Assembly: GCF_963082655.1 (NCBI RefSeq)
Contig: NC_081554.1
Coordinates: forward strand, 40,136,354-40,200,353
Reading direction: 5' to 3'
DNA from: Stomoxys calcitrans
Lineage: Eukaryota; Arthropoda; Insecta; Diptera; Muscidae
Length of the DNA: 64,000 nucleotides
A program made the translations under genes and the position numbers. Each line of letters opens with the position of its first letter. The first letter of the stretch is position 1. Positions 23,638 to 33,225 of this stretch are shown in pieces. The notes under the pieces were generated by a model. It had not been told where the DNA came from and made no database searches. It saw only the letters and a program-made list of their open reading frames with translations.

Positions 23638-23690
23638 TATAAGGACCACACAAACAAACAAAAATTGATTTTTATATATAAGACAAACAT

Positions 23691-24574
23691 TTCAAAGAAT
23701 TCATATAGGCTTTAATTGAAAACCAAATGAAATTTCATACAATTTCCCGTTTTTTCTTTTGCCCGCTATGATTACATTAAAGTCCTGGCAATAAGCCAAA
23801 CGTAAGTAATTAGAGGCCTGTGGAAAATAAATAAACGCAAGGTTAGATTTCTCTTGAACCAGAAATAGTATGTATATGCAGAAAATTGTACCTCAAAAAA
23901 AAATTTCCGAACCACTCATCTGCTAACAGACAACTTCAGGTCATGCACCAAGCACCATCGACTGCTATTCCATGCATACAGTCTACAGACAGTTTTCAGA
24001 CCTTTTGTCTAATATCAGGTGTAAAAAGGAGGGAGGGGGGGGGGGGGGGAAAGATGGCAAGAAATGATCCATTGCCTAGAATACAGAAGCTGCATTTACG
24101 CAAGAGCAGAATTTCACCTGATACACCAGAATAGTTTTCCTAACTCTCTACATTTACACTGGGAAAAGGTGGGTGCTTCAATCCTTTCAGTTCCATTCCA
24201 TGCAACTCTCAGGAACAAACAACCTTACACAAAGGACTTAAACGACAATAGGGAATTTTGCTGAATAGTTTTAAATGCTCCTGTCTGTAGACAGAAGGAT
24301 CTCTGTCAGAGGTGCGTTACTTAGCTGCATTACTGCTTTGTATTATTGCATGGGGCAACAAAGCTCTTTGAGAGCAGATTAAGACCTTTTGTATTAAATT
24401 ACAATGATGCTTTGAGAAGGAAGACTGCTTAGCCGCCAGTCATTGTGATGCAGTTGTTTTTTTGGCCTATATTAATGTATTGGAAAAAAAACAGTTGTCT
24501 ATGGATACCAACAAAATGAATTGGCATATGCCAGCACTGGATTTCTATTTAAGAAAAATTTGCTTTTGGTAGGG
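23691..24574. other. Intergenic, no gene recognised
   Basis: Unique-looking sequence with no conserved frame. It includes a G-rich run at 24028-24049 and several short chance frames. Confidence 0.45.
24028..24049 (+). repeat. Poly(G) run
   Basis: GGAGGGAGG followed by fourteen to fifteen consecutive G. It could form a G-quadruplex or be prone to length variation and sequencing error. Confidence 0.85.
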
Positions 24575-24609
24575 GACCTGTTCAATATCGTAAAGCCCTG
24601 AGAAGGTTT

Positions 24610-25897
24610 AACAAGTATGAGCGTGCTAAGTTCGGCCGGGCCGAATCTTATATACCCTCCATCATGGATTTCGCATTTGTCGAGTTCTATGCGCGGTATT
24701 TCTTTTTATGAAAGAATATTGAATAAGAACTGTTATGCAATTGGAGCTATATCAAGTTATAGTCCGATTCGAACCATAAATTAATGCTGAACATTGTAGA
24801 AGTCATTGTGCGATATTTCAGTTCACTCGGATAATAATTGCACCGTGTAGGTGCTTAAGAAGCAAAATCGGGAGATAGGTTTATATGGGAGCTATATCAA
24901 GTTATTGATCGATTCAGACCATATTAGACTCGTATGTTGAAGGTCATGAGAGATGCCGTTGTACAATTTTCTGCCAAACTGGATGAGAATTGGGCCCTCT
25001 AGAGGCTCAAGAAGTCTAGATCCCAGATCGGTTTATATGGGAGCTATATAAGGTTATGAACCGATTTGCGCCATACTTAGCACAGTTGTTGAATGTCATA
25101 ACAAAACACCTTATGCAAAATTTCAGCCAAATCGTATGAGAATTGCGCGGTCTATTGTCTCAAGAAGTCAAGAACCAAGATCGGTTTATATGACAGCTAT
25201 ATCAGATTTTACTTGTTGGAAGTGATACCAAAACACTACCTGCAAAATTTCAATCAAATCGGACGAGAATTGCGCCCTCTAGAGGCACAAGAAGTCACGA
25301 CCCAAGATCGGTTTATATGGGAGATATATCAAAACATGGACCGATTTGAACCATACTAAGCGCTGTTGTTGAAAGTGATACCAAAACACCACGTGCAAAA
25401 TTTCAGTCAAATCGGATGAGAATTGCGCCCTTTAGAGGCTCAAGAAGTCAAGACCCAAAATCGGTTTATATGGGAGCTATATCAAAACATGGACCGATTT
25501 GAACCATACTAAGCGCTGTTATTGAAAGTGATACCAAAACATCAAGTGCAACATTTCAGTAAAATCGGACGAGAATTGCGACCTCTAGAGGCTGAAGAAG
25601 TCAAGACCCAAAATTGGTTTATATGGGAGCTGTATCAAAACATGGACCGATTTGGCCCATCTACAATCCCAACCGACTTACACTAATAAGAAGTATTTGT
25701 GCAAAATTTCAAGCGCCTTCCTTTACTCCTTTAGCGTGCTTTTGACAGACAGACGGACGGACATGGCTAGATCGACTTAAAATGTCATGACGTTCAAGAA
25801 TATATATACTCTATGGGGTCTCAGACGCATATTTCAAGGTGTTACAAACAGAATGACGAACTTAGTATACCCCCATCCTATGGTGGAGGGTATAAAA
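24610..25897 (-). mobile_element. DINE-1/Helentron-like element inserted in a LINE
   Basis: Left end AACAAGTATGAGCGTGCTAA with the TTCGGCC-G-GGCCGAA hairpin and TATACCCTCCATCATGG. Right end TATGGTGGAGGGTATAAAAA. Six or so units lie between, and the (ACGG)n tract is short (about 25747-25765). Both sides are LINE ORF2 that reads on from one flank to the other, so the insertion post-dates the LINE. Confidence 0.85.
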
Positions 25898-26087
25898 ATG
25901 AAACGAGAAAAGCGAAGAGGATTTCCTTTGCGAAATTCTGTGTTGAATTGGAAGCCACAGAAGCGGCAAATCGATTGGGCAAACTGCCCTCTAAGGAACC
26001 CAGGACGACAAGCTCCCTGAGGACATATGACGGAGATTAGATTAAGAGTGGTCAGGAGAAAGTATTGTAGAATTAGTGATGATGAAT

Positions 26088-26554
26088 AGAGGTATGCACG
26101 TGAGTCGTGAGTAGTGTGAATCACGCGTGACTCACCTGATTCGTGAGTGAGACGCAAATCTAATCACGTGATCGTGCGTGAGTGTGATTGAATTAAAATT
26201 CTTCGAGCGTGATCGTGTATCACGACTCACAACGCTAATCACAACTCACGAGAAAATCACGAGCCACGAGATATCTCCACTCATAAGAAAATCACGACTT
26301 AGGGTTAGTATTCCAAAAAAAATTTTTCTCGAGCGAAAGTTGACAGCAATCAAATGTTTTTGTTTCCATATCAAAACAAGTTTTTTATCTGTGCTAATTG
26401 TATCGGTTCTTGGAGCAAGCGGCTCGCGACATCGAGGGATGCATGTGCGATCCCACATAATCCATGCGGTTGGGGCGCTGGCCAGTTGCCCGCCACCGGT
26501 ATAATTTTTTTGTCTCGTGAGCGTGAGTTTGAAATCACGAACGTGCACATCCCT
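26088..26554. mobile_element. hAT-like MITE inserted in LINE remnant
   Basis: About 467 bp. The ends are imperfect inverted repeats: AGAGGTATGCACGTGAGT against the reverse complement of ACGAACGTGCACATCCCT. Possible 8-bp flanks GATGAATA and AATGGGTA agree at 5 of 8 positions, all differences being transitions, as in an old hAT-type target duplication. The interior is crowded with TCACGA/TCGTGA words (26105-26300). No transposase is encoded. The LINE resumes on the right with 'acattttccggg', expected directly after 'gatgaat' in the uninterrupted LINE. Confidence 0.6.
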
Positions 26555-26871
26555 AATGGGTATACATTTTCCGGGCAGCTAGAAGTAAATGGGCTATCAA
26601 AATATCTCAATAGGCACAGAAGCTTCTGGTATGGAAGATCTAATCGATGACATTGCCGACAAGGACAAGATAGTGTGGGCGATTTGCCCTTTCCAGCCAT
26701 TTAAGTAGTGAACCCATGGAGTTATTGTGCCATGGCTGAACGATTTTAAGGGCAGGCCTACCATGGTCCTACACTCCATGGCCTGGAGGAAGGTCAGCGG
26801 AGTCTTTATTCTTCGGAAAAAAAAACACAGCACTATAAAGGATTATGGGCCCATCAGTCTTTCATCATTTT

Positions 26872-27246
26872 TATACCCCATGGGACCGTACTTAAAATTT
26901 TCAAATTTCAGCCAAATCGAACAAAAATTGCGGCTTCCAGGGGATTAAGAAGTTAAATCGGGAGATGGGTTTATATGGGAGCTATATCTAAATCTGAACC
27001 GATATCGCCCATTTGCAATCCTTAACGACCTACATCAATATTAAGTATCTGTCCAAAGTTTCAAGCGGCTAGCTTTACGCGTTCGTGATTTCGACAGACG
27101 GACGGACGGACATGTCTAGATCGACTCAGAACGTCGGGACGATCAAGAATATATATACTTTATGGGGTCTTAGACGAATATTTCGAGGTGTTAAAACGGA
27201 ATGATTGGATTGGTATAACTCTATCCTATGGTGGTGGGTATAAAAA
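26872..27246 (-). mobile_element. DINE-like element, GTCY-side end only
   Basis: One to one-and-a-half units, then GATTTCGACAGACGGACGG, 'atgtctagatcgactcagaa', TATATATACTTTATGGGGTC and a closing 'ctatggtggtgggtata'. The hairpin end is absent. The left edge abuts the LINE RT fragment at ATACCCC. Confidence 0.75.
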
Positions 27247-28082
27247 AAAATAAAAATATAAATGCGTGTCTCTATGGATTCCAGAACGGCAGGGCTGCTG
27301 CTGAAAAGTCTCTTGTTTGCTAAAAATGACTGCTGCTTAATTATGAAGGAGATGTTAGAAGATAAATAAAATACAAATGTAAATGCGTGTCTCAGTGGAT
27401 GTTTATAATCACCACTAAATGAACACTTTCCATAATCTGCTTTCTTCTTTAAGAAACAAAAGGCCATGCCAGTCATGTAGACATTAGTAGAGCAATGAGA
27501 AAAATTCCAGGGAGCCACATTTTGAAATGTATACCGATGAATGGAATCAGGCAGCTTATTTACAGTCATATTCCACAAATTAAAATTATCTATTCCAAAA
27601 AAAAAATTTAAAGAAAATGCCTAAAGTAATCAAAACGACAACAGGCAAACAAAAAATAGCATTTCGTTTTTTCCAGCAGATTTTTGTACTTAAAACAGCA
27701 GATTTCGTTAGATGATTTAGCTGACCGAAGTGTTTTCTTATACAGCAGCCCTATGTTTGCTGAAAAACAGTAATGTCTGCTTTCTCATTTTCAGCAGACA
27801 AAATCTGCTGTTTTGGCAAACACTTTTGCTGTTTTGAATAACAAATTTGGTTGAGTGTAGTTGGTTTTTTTCTAAGAGTTACTTTTGGATGGATATTTCT
27901 TAATCGTGTATATAGATGTAGATGACTCCATATTTACTCCCGAAGCGTCTAAAATCATGTTCAACAGGGGTGGCTTGAATGTTGGTTTGGGCTTATGCAA
28001 GTTGATTGGGGTTTAATTGGAATGTTTTAAAAATCAGTATCAAGAAATCAATATTAACGATAACTGATTGTTTTTATTTCTA
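27247..28082. other. Intergenic, no gene recognised
   Basis: A word AAATGCGTGTCTC occurs twice (about 27260 and 27381), hinting at a small tandem or old element. A cluster of CAGCAGA/TCTGCTG words at 27670-27840 is listed separately. No gene. Confidence 0.45.
27670..27845. repeat. CAGCAGA/TCTGCTG inverted-repeat cluster, possible MITE
   Basis: AAAACAGCAGATTTCG (about 27691) is nearly the reverse complement of CAAAATCTGCTGTTTT (about 27798). Further CCAGCAGA, TTTGCTGAAAAACAG and TTTTCAGCAGAC words lie between and around. The density is unlike the flanks and suggests a small palindromic element. Ends and target duplication could not be fixed. Confidence 0.4.
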
Positions 28083-29428
28083 AACAAGTAAAAGCGTGCT
28101 AAGTTCGGCCGGGCCGAATCTTATATACCCTCCACCATGGATCGCATTTGTCGAGTTCTTTTCCCGGCATCTCTTCTTAGACAAAAAAGGATATAAGAAA
28201 AGAGTTGCTCTGCTATTAAAACGATATCAAGATATGGTCCGGTTCGGACCACAATTAAATTATATGTTGGAGACCTGTGTAAAATTTCAGCCAATTCGTA
28301 TAAGAATTGCGCCCATTGGGGCTCACGAAGTAAAATAGAGAGAACAATTTATATGGGATCTGTATCGGGCTATAGACCGATTCAGACCATAATAAACACG
28401 TTTGTTGATGGTCATGAGAGGATCCATCGTACAAAATTTCAGGCATATCGAATAATGCCTGAATTGCGACCTCTAGGGGTCAAGAAGTCAAGATCCCAGA
28501 TAGGTTTATATGGCAGCTTTATCAGGTTATGAACCGATTTGAACCTTATTTGACACAGTTGTTGAAAGTAAAAATAAAATACGTCATGCAAAATTTCAGC
28601 CAAATCGGATAAGAATTGTGCGCTCTAGAAGCTCAAGAAGTCAAATCCCCAGATCTGTTTATATGACAGCTATATCAGGTTATGGACCGATTTAAACCAT
28701 ACTTGACACAGTTGTTGGATATAATAACAAAACGCGTCGTGCAAAATTTCATTTCAATCGGATAGAAATTGCGCACTCTAGAGGCTCAAGAAGTCAAGAC
28801 CCAAGATCGGTTTATATGGCAGCTATATCAGGTTATGAACCGATTTGAACCATACTTGGCACAATTGTTGGATATCATAACAAAACACGTCATGCAAAAT
28901 TTCTTTCTGATCGGATAAGAATTGCGTACGCTAGAGGCTCAAGAAGTCAAGACCCAAGATCGGTTTATATGGCAGCTATATCAGGTTATGGACCGATTTG
29001 AACTATACTTGCCACAGTTGGTGGATATCATAGCAAAACACGTCGTGCAAAATTTCATTCCAATGGGATAAGAATTGCGCCCTTTAGACGCTTAAGAAGT
29101 CAAGACCAAATATCGGTTTATATGGCAGCTATATCAAAACATGGACCGATATAGCCCATTTACAATACCAACCGACCTACACTAATAACAAGTATTTGTG
29201 CAAAATTTCAAGCGGCTAGCTTTACTCCTTCGGAAGTTAGCGTGCTTTCGACAGACAGACGGACGGACGGACGGACGGACAGACGGACGGACATGGCTAG
29301 ATCGACATAAAATGTCGCGACGATCAAGAATATATATACTTTATGGGGTCTCAGACGAATATTTCGAGTTGTTACAAACAGAATGACGAAATTAGTATAC
29401 CCCCCATCTTATGGTGGAGGGTATAAAA
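28083..29428 (-). mobile_element. DINE-1/Helentron-like element, complete
   Basis: Left end ACAAGTAAAAGCGTGCTAAG with hairpin and TATACCCTCCACCATGG. Right end ATCTTATGGTGGAGGGTATA. Five to six 150-bp units lie between, with (ACGG)n at 29252-29292. It is very close to the copy at 7450-9068 over its left 500 bp, including the unusual 'cccattggggctcacgaag'. The two are young sister copies or one derives from the other. Confidence 0.88.
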
Positions 29429-29531
29429 AAGCAAACCTTGTACGTATTTTTAGTAATTGATCACCGTTTTCAATTTAACGCCACAAAATCAAAAAATATT
29501 TTCGATTTTTTTTGAAAAAGTATCTAGTATG

Positions 29532-30370
29532 TAAAGGGTGATTTTTTAGCTATTGTCTTTTTGGCAACACTGGTTTAAACAGCTCATGCAAGATTCGTGT
29601 TTTGTTGCACTGTCAAACATCTTCAGTTTGGTCCATAATTTAACCATGAATCGTCTTACAAACGTATAACCATTGCAAAATATTGAATTTTATTATCAAA
29701 ATGCGTGCTCTGTTAAGAAAGTTCATCGTGCGCTTCTTCTTCAGCGACGAAGCTCAATTTTGGCTCAATGGCTACGTAAATAAGCAGAATTGCCGATTAT
29801 GGAGTAAAGACCAACCAGAAGCATTGCAAGAGCTACCAATGCATCCAGAAAATGTTACAGTTTGGTGCGGTTTATGGGCTGGTGGCATCATTGGACCGTA
29901 CTTCTTCAAAGATGATGCGAATCGTAACGCAACTGTGAATGGTGAGCGCTACCGTGAGATGATATCTAACTTTTTTGGGCAAAATGTAAGAGCTTGACTT
30001 GCATGACAAGTGGTTTCAACAAGACGGTGTCACATGCCACATAGCACGCGTAACAATGGACTTATTGAGAGGCCAGTTCGATGAACATTTTATTTCACAT
30101 TCGGGACAGGTCAATTTACTGCTTAAATCGTGAGATTTAACGCCTTAGATTATATTTTGTGGGGCTATGTTAAAGCTCATGTCTATACAGAAAAGCCCCC
30201 CTCAATTGACGCATTGGAAGACAACATTGAAGCATGTAAGCCAAAAATTGGACCATTTGAGGCGCAGTCACGGTCAACATTTGCATCGATCCAAATAAAG
30301 AGTTCATGCCTTTTTCTAAATTCTATGCGTTTTTTAAACTTTCCTTAAGCTCTTTAAAAATCACCCTTTA
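29532..30370 (+). mobile_element. Tc1/mariner-superfamily element, degenerate
   Basis: Flanked by TA (29532-29533 and 30369-30370). The ends are short inverted repeats, AAGGGTGATTTTTTAGC and the reverse complement of GCTCTTTAAAAATCACCCTT. It belongs with the element at 46025-46605: both start AAGGGTGATTTTTT and both carry the MNRLTN-like start and the SDEAxFWLNGYVNKQNCR protein. 839 bp is too short for a full element, so about a third of the transposase is missing. Confidence 0.85.
29646..30346 (+). pseudogene. Broken transposase of the AAGGGTGATTTTTT element
   Basis: The start MNRLTN (29646) is followed by a stop and deletion of most of the DNA-binding domain. From about 29730 the catalytic part reads FFSDEAQFWLNGYVNKQNCR, WSKDQPEALQELPMHPENV, WCGLWAGGIIGPYFFKD, then a frameshift near 29990. 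It continues LDLHDKWFQQDGVTCHIARV and, after a stop (about 30130), DLTPLDYILWGYVKAHVY. The Asp of SDEA, the Asp of QQDG and the Asp of LTPLDY give a DDE/D-type core. Several lesions mean it cannot make transposase. Confidence 0.85.
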
Positions 30371-31255
30371 AATGTTGTATTATAAAAAATTGTGATCATA
30401 AAGTCTTAGAACTTAAAATGCCAATGTGGATCAAAAGTGCCATCTCATCATAGAGGGTAATTAAAGGGGATCAAAACAAAAATATTGTATTATGCTAATT
30501 TAAAAGCTCTTTGTAGCAAAATTTGCTCTTCAAAATTGTGGTGTATAAAGTCATTATGAGCATAATGTTTATTAATATGTCCGTCCATCCGTCCATTCGT
30601 CCATTCATCTTTTTGCCGGTTTCTTTTTGTTCATACAGTCATCCATTAGCTGGTTCATCTACTTTCAAAATAAAAAGTCGGTAATAATTTAATTCAAATG
30701 TAAGCCAACAAACACTCAATACCTTAACCCCACAAACTACTCACACACGCGCAGACCCAAGTGGTGTCTTACTTTTTTGTTTTCTATACGAAATTCTACG
30801 AATTTTGTGGTAGTTTTTTTTTGTTTTCTGAACCAGCAAAACACTTTTTATTGGGTCCTGTTTTTGACTTGAGGGAGGGCAAGTTTCTGTTTTCTGATTT
30901 TGGTTAATTTTGTTTTCTTTTTTTTTGTAGCAAAACATCATAATCCTCGTCATAGTGGCAATCAACATCATCATCATCATCGTCAGCATCATTCCAATAA
31001 AGAGTGTAACGAATTTATTGGCTTTAATTGTTATGGCCCGTAGTGGTTGGTCCACACAACTTACTTGAACAAAAAGTTCAGTGAAGATTCGAGTGACGAT
31101 GTTGATTCGAGGTCGTTTTGTTGACTTATTGTTCTCATTAATGGCCACACAAAAATGGTCAACACCGTTGAACATTGAAAAGGAGGAGATTTAGGTTCAT
31201 CGTCATCTTAGTGGCAGATTGCTTTTACACATCGTAAAAATGTAAATCAACAGTT
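30371..31255. other. Intergenic, possible His-rich exon inside
   Basis: AT-rich sequence with TCC-rich words (30580-30615). A polypyrimidine tract and AG at 30911-30930 are followed by an open His-rich frame to TAG at 31041-31043 (reads NPRHSGNQHHHHHRQHHSN and then ECNEFIGFNCYGP). A long antisense frame (30741-31175) is driven by the same (ATC)n/(GAT)n tract. I do not call a gene. Confidence 0.35.
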
Positions 31256-31359
31256 GTGGTGAAAATAATAGCAAGGGGGAAATTTTGTGAAAGAATTATT
31301 GGAGCAAGTTTTCTAAACTCTCCTCTTACTAATGTCGGCTCTATACGTGAGATTAAAGT

Positions 31360-31432
31360 TGTAATGTTAAAACCTCTCTACCAAGTGTTGTCGCTATGCG
31401 GCACGCCGTTCGGACTCGGGAAAAAGGAGGAC
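31360..31432 (+). repeat. SINE tail fragment
   Basis: Contains 'gtcgctatgcggcacgccgt' and 'tcggactcggg', matching the tail of the SINE at 14650-14690 and 33010-33050. Head absent. Confidence 0.55.
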
Positions 31433-31499
31433 CTCTGTGATTTAGTAGACCGAAATAGTTCTAGGTATAAATCCGTGCAAGACAGAAGTAGTTATTTTC

Positions 31500-32250
31500 A
31501 CCAGGAGATACAAGTTGCCTACAGTGGAACCTGTCTTCTTGGAAGGAGAAAGTGATCCATTTACAGAAATCGCAAAATACCTGGGTGTTTTGCTGGACAG
31601 GAAATTGAGCTTCAAATCCAACATTTTGGAAAGGACAAGAAAGGCCACTCTTGCCCTATACACCTGCAAGAGAGCGATTGGCAAAAGTTGGGGGTTTAGA
31701 CCGCGTGTCATGCATTGGGTATATACTGCAGTTGTCAGACCTATAATGCTATATGGTGTTGTGGTCTGGTGGACGGTGCTTCAAGAGTCCACCTACTGCT
31801 CAATACTTAACCGGATCCACAGGATGGCTTGCTTGTGCATCACAGCCGCACTGAGGACGATACCATCTGACGCATAGAATTTAATGCTACATCTTATGCC
31901 TCTGGACATTGTGGCTAGACAAATTGCATTGACCACTGTCGTGAGGTTAAGGGAGCTTTCTCATTTGTCATGTGGCGGCTACGGACGCTGTGTAATACTT
32001 GATACAATATCCGATGTTCCGGGTAGTGTAAGATACACCCCCTTCCTGAGCCGCTTTTTGATAAAAGTTACTGTACTACTATTCCTGATAGAACCGATTG
32101 GAACTACGATATCCCTGATAATAGAAGTTTCATAGACTAATATATGGATGGTTCCAAACTAAACGACCAGGTAGGCTTTGGGGTGTACTCCAAAGATCTA
32201 GAACTGGTCATATCGAAAAGGTTACCCGACCACTGCAATGTGTATCAAGC
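31500..32250 (+). pseudogene. LINE ORF2 3' part (RT thumb to RNase H start)
   Basis: Frame 1 reads PVFLEGESDPFTEIAKYLGV then LLDRKLSFKSNILERTRKAT and WGFRPRVMHWVYTAVVRPIM, the end of a non-LTR reverse transcriptase (KYLGVxLDRKL and YxAVVRPI are family motifs). A stop at 31876 precedes MLHLMPLDIVARQ and LRELSHLSCGGYGRCVILDT. A shifted frame from about 32140 gives YMDGSKLNDQVGFGVYSKDL and YQAEIW, the start of an RNase H domain (Asp of DGS, Glu of AEI). It stops at a DINE-like element. The same family occurs at 55195-55480. LOA/I/R1-type LINE is likely because RNase H is present. Confidence 0.8.
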
Positions 32251-32254
32251 GGAG

Positions 32255-33222
32255 ATTTGGTTTAGTTATGCCCGTCTGTCCACGTCTCCTTTCTGCATTG
32301 ACTGACCGCCTGTCATTTTTATTTTAATCGAGGTGGAGTTCGTATTTGTTCCCCAACCATCACGAAATATTCCACATATTACATTTCTCAGAAACCGACT
32401 TAGGATCTAAATCGTGTAATTTGCGCATTATTTTCTGATTTCACTGAAATTCGGAAGATTAAGTTAGGCTGCAATTATTACTTGATTAAAAATAATTTTA
32501 AGCCTCCTGTCATCCGATCCGACTATGATCTAGATCGGATCACGTAGCTGTTATATAGAAGGATCTGCCGATTTAGGGTCTTAAAACCATAAAAGTTGCA
32601 TTTATTATACGATTCCGCTGTAATTTGAAACAATGAGTAATATTAGATCCCTTGACACCCTTTCCGATTTCGGTCCAGATCGGACATCATGATTTATGCA
32701 GATCGGACAGTATATTATATATAGTGTTATATTGAGGCCGCCGTAGCGCGGAAGTTAGCATGTTCGCCTATGACACTGAACGCCTGGATTCGAATCCTGG
32801 CGAGAACATCAGAAAAACACTTTCAGCGGTGGTTTTCCCCTCCTGGAGGCCACTGTAGCGCAAAGGTTAGTATGTCCGCCTATGACACTGAACGCCTGGA
32901 TTCGAATCCTGACGAGAACATCAGAAAAACCCTTTCAGCGGTGGTTTTCCCCTCCTAATGCTGGCTACATTTGTAAGGTACTATGCCATATAAAAACTTC
33001 TCTCCAAAGAGGTGTTGCACTGCGGCACGCCGTTCGCACTCGGCTATCAAAAGGAGACCCCTTATCATTGGGCTTAAAAAATTTTTCCTTAGTGGGATGT
33101 TCAAGGGGATATTTGCATTTGCAATATAATTAAAAAAAACAGGATGCTGATTATATCCATGGTGGTGGGTATCCAAGTACGGAATGGCCGAACTTAATAC
33201 GGTTTAACTTGTTTATTTATTA
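32255..33222 (+). mobile_element. DINE-like element split by a dimeric-head SINE
   Basis: GTCY-like 'gcccgtctgtccacgtctcc' (about 32269) lies at the left. Units follow with 'ctgccgatttagggtctta' and 'ccgatttcggtccagatcgg'. The SINE occupies 32734-33130. On its right the element ends with ATGGTGGTGGGTATCC, a mutated hairpin (GGAATGGCCGAAC) and 'acggtttaacttgttt', the Helentron-type 3' end. Badly decayed. Confidence 0.65.
32734..33130 (+). mobile_element. tRNA-derived SINE copy 2 with duplicated head
   Basis: Two tandem 112-bp heads start at 32734 and 32846 (GAGGCC). Each contains an A box-like TAGCGC..GGTTAG, the B box GGATTCGAATCC, 'gagaacatcagaaaaac' and CAGCGGTGGTTTTCCCCTCC. Only the second is followed by the body and tail ('aaagaggtgttgcactgcgg', 'gccgttcgcactcgg', 'gggatgttcaaggggatatt'). 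The two heads differ at several positions, so the duplication is not very recent. Confidence 0.78.
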
Positions 33223-33225
33223 TAC

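Larger units (their letters stand above)
19434..23690 (+). repeat. Family B repeat copy 2, host of two later insertions
   Basis: Starts at ACTAGCTGGACCGGGCCCGC, probably the true 5' end of the family. Tandem units continue to about 21100. A DINE-like element (21102-21922) then intervenes. The B sequence resumes at 'ttttcaccacgggatca', is cut at 'gagtcta' by the Tc1-like element (21997-23637), and finishes 'taaggaccacacaaacaaac' with a TATATATAAGAC tail. Comparison with copy 1 shows about 16 bp of B sequence missing beside the DINE-like insertion. No protein of its own was found. Confidence 0.75.
24575..26880 (+). pseudogene. LINE ORF2 remnant (linker and RT start), split twice
   Basis: Three collinear pieces of a non-LTR retrotransposon ORF2. 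Piece 1 (about 24579-24609) reads QYRKALRRFN. After a DINE-like insertion, piece 2 (25899-26087) reads KAKRISFAKFCVELEATEAA and then NRLGKLPSKEP, the linker between endonuclease and reverse transcriptase in LOA/R1/Jockey-type LINEs. After a MITE insertion, piece 3 (26563-26870) reads DKDKIVWAICPFQPFK, then (after stops) LNDFKGRPTMVLHSMAWRKV and KDYGPISLSSFL, which matches RT block 1 (WRKVxVVFIPK...KDYRPISLSSF). Several stops and frameshifts make it dead. Clade assignment is from motif memory only. Confidence 0.75.

Noticed and set aside
30741..31175. 144-codon minus-strand frame as a gene
   Set aside because: Driven by an (ATG/ATC)n tract and A-rich codons, with no motif; the more coding-like reading is the opposite strand, and even that is weak.
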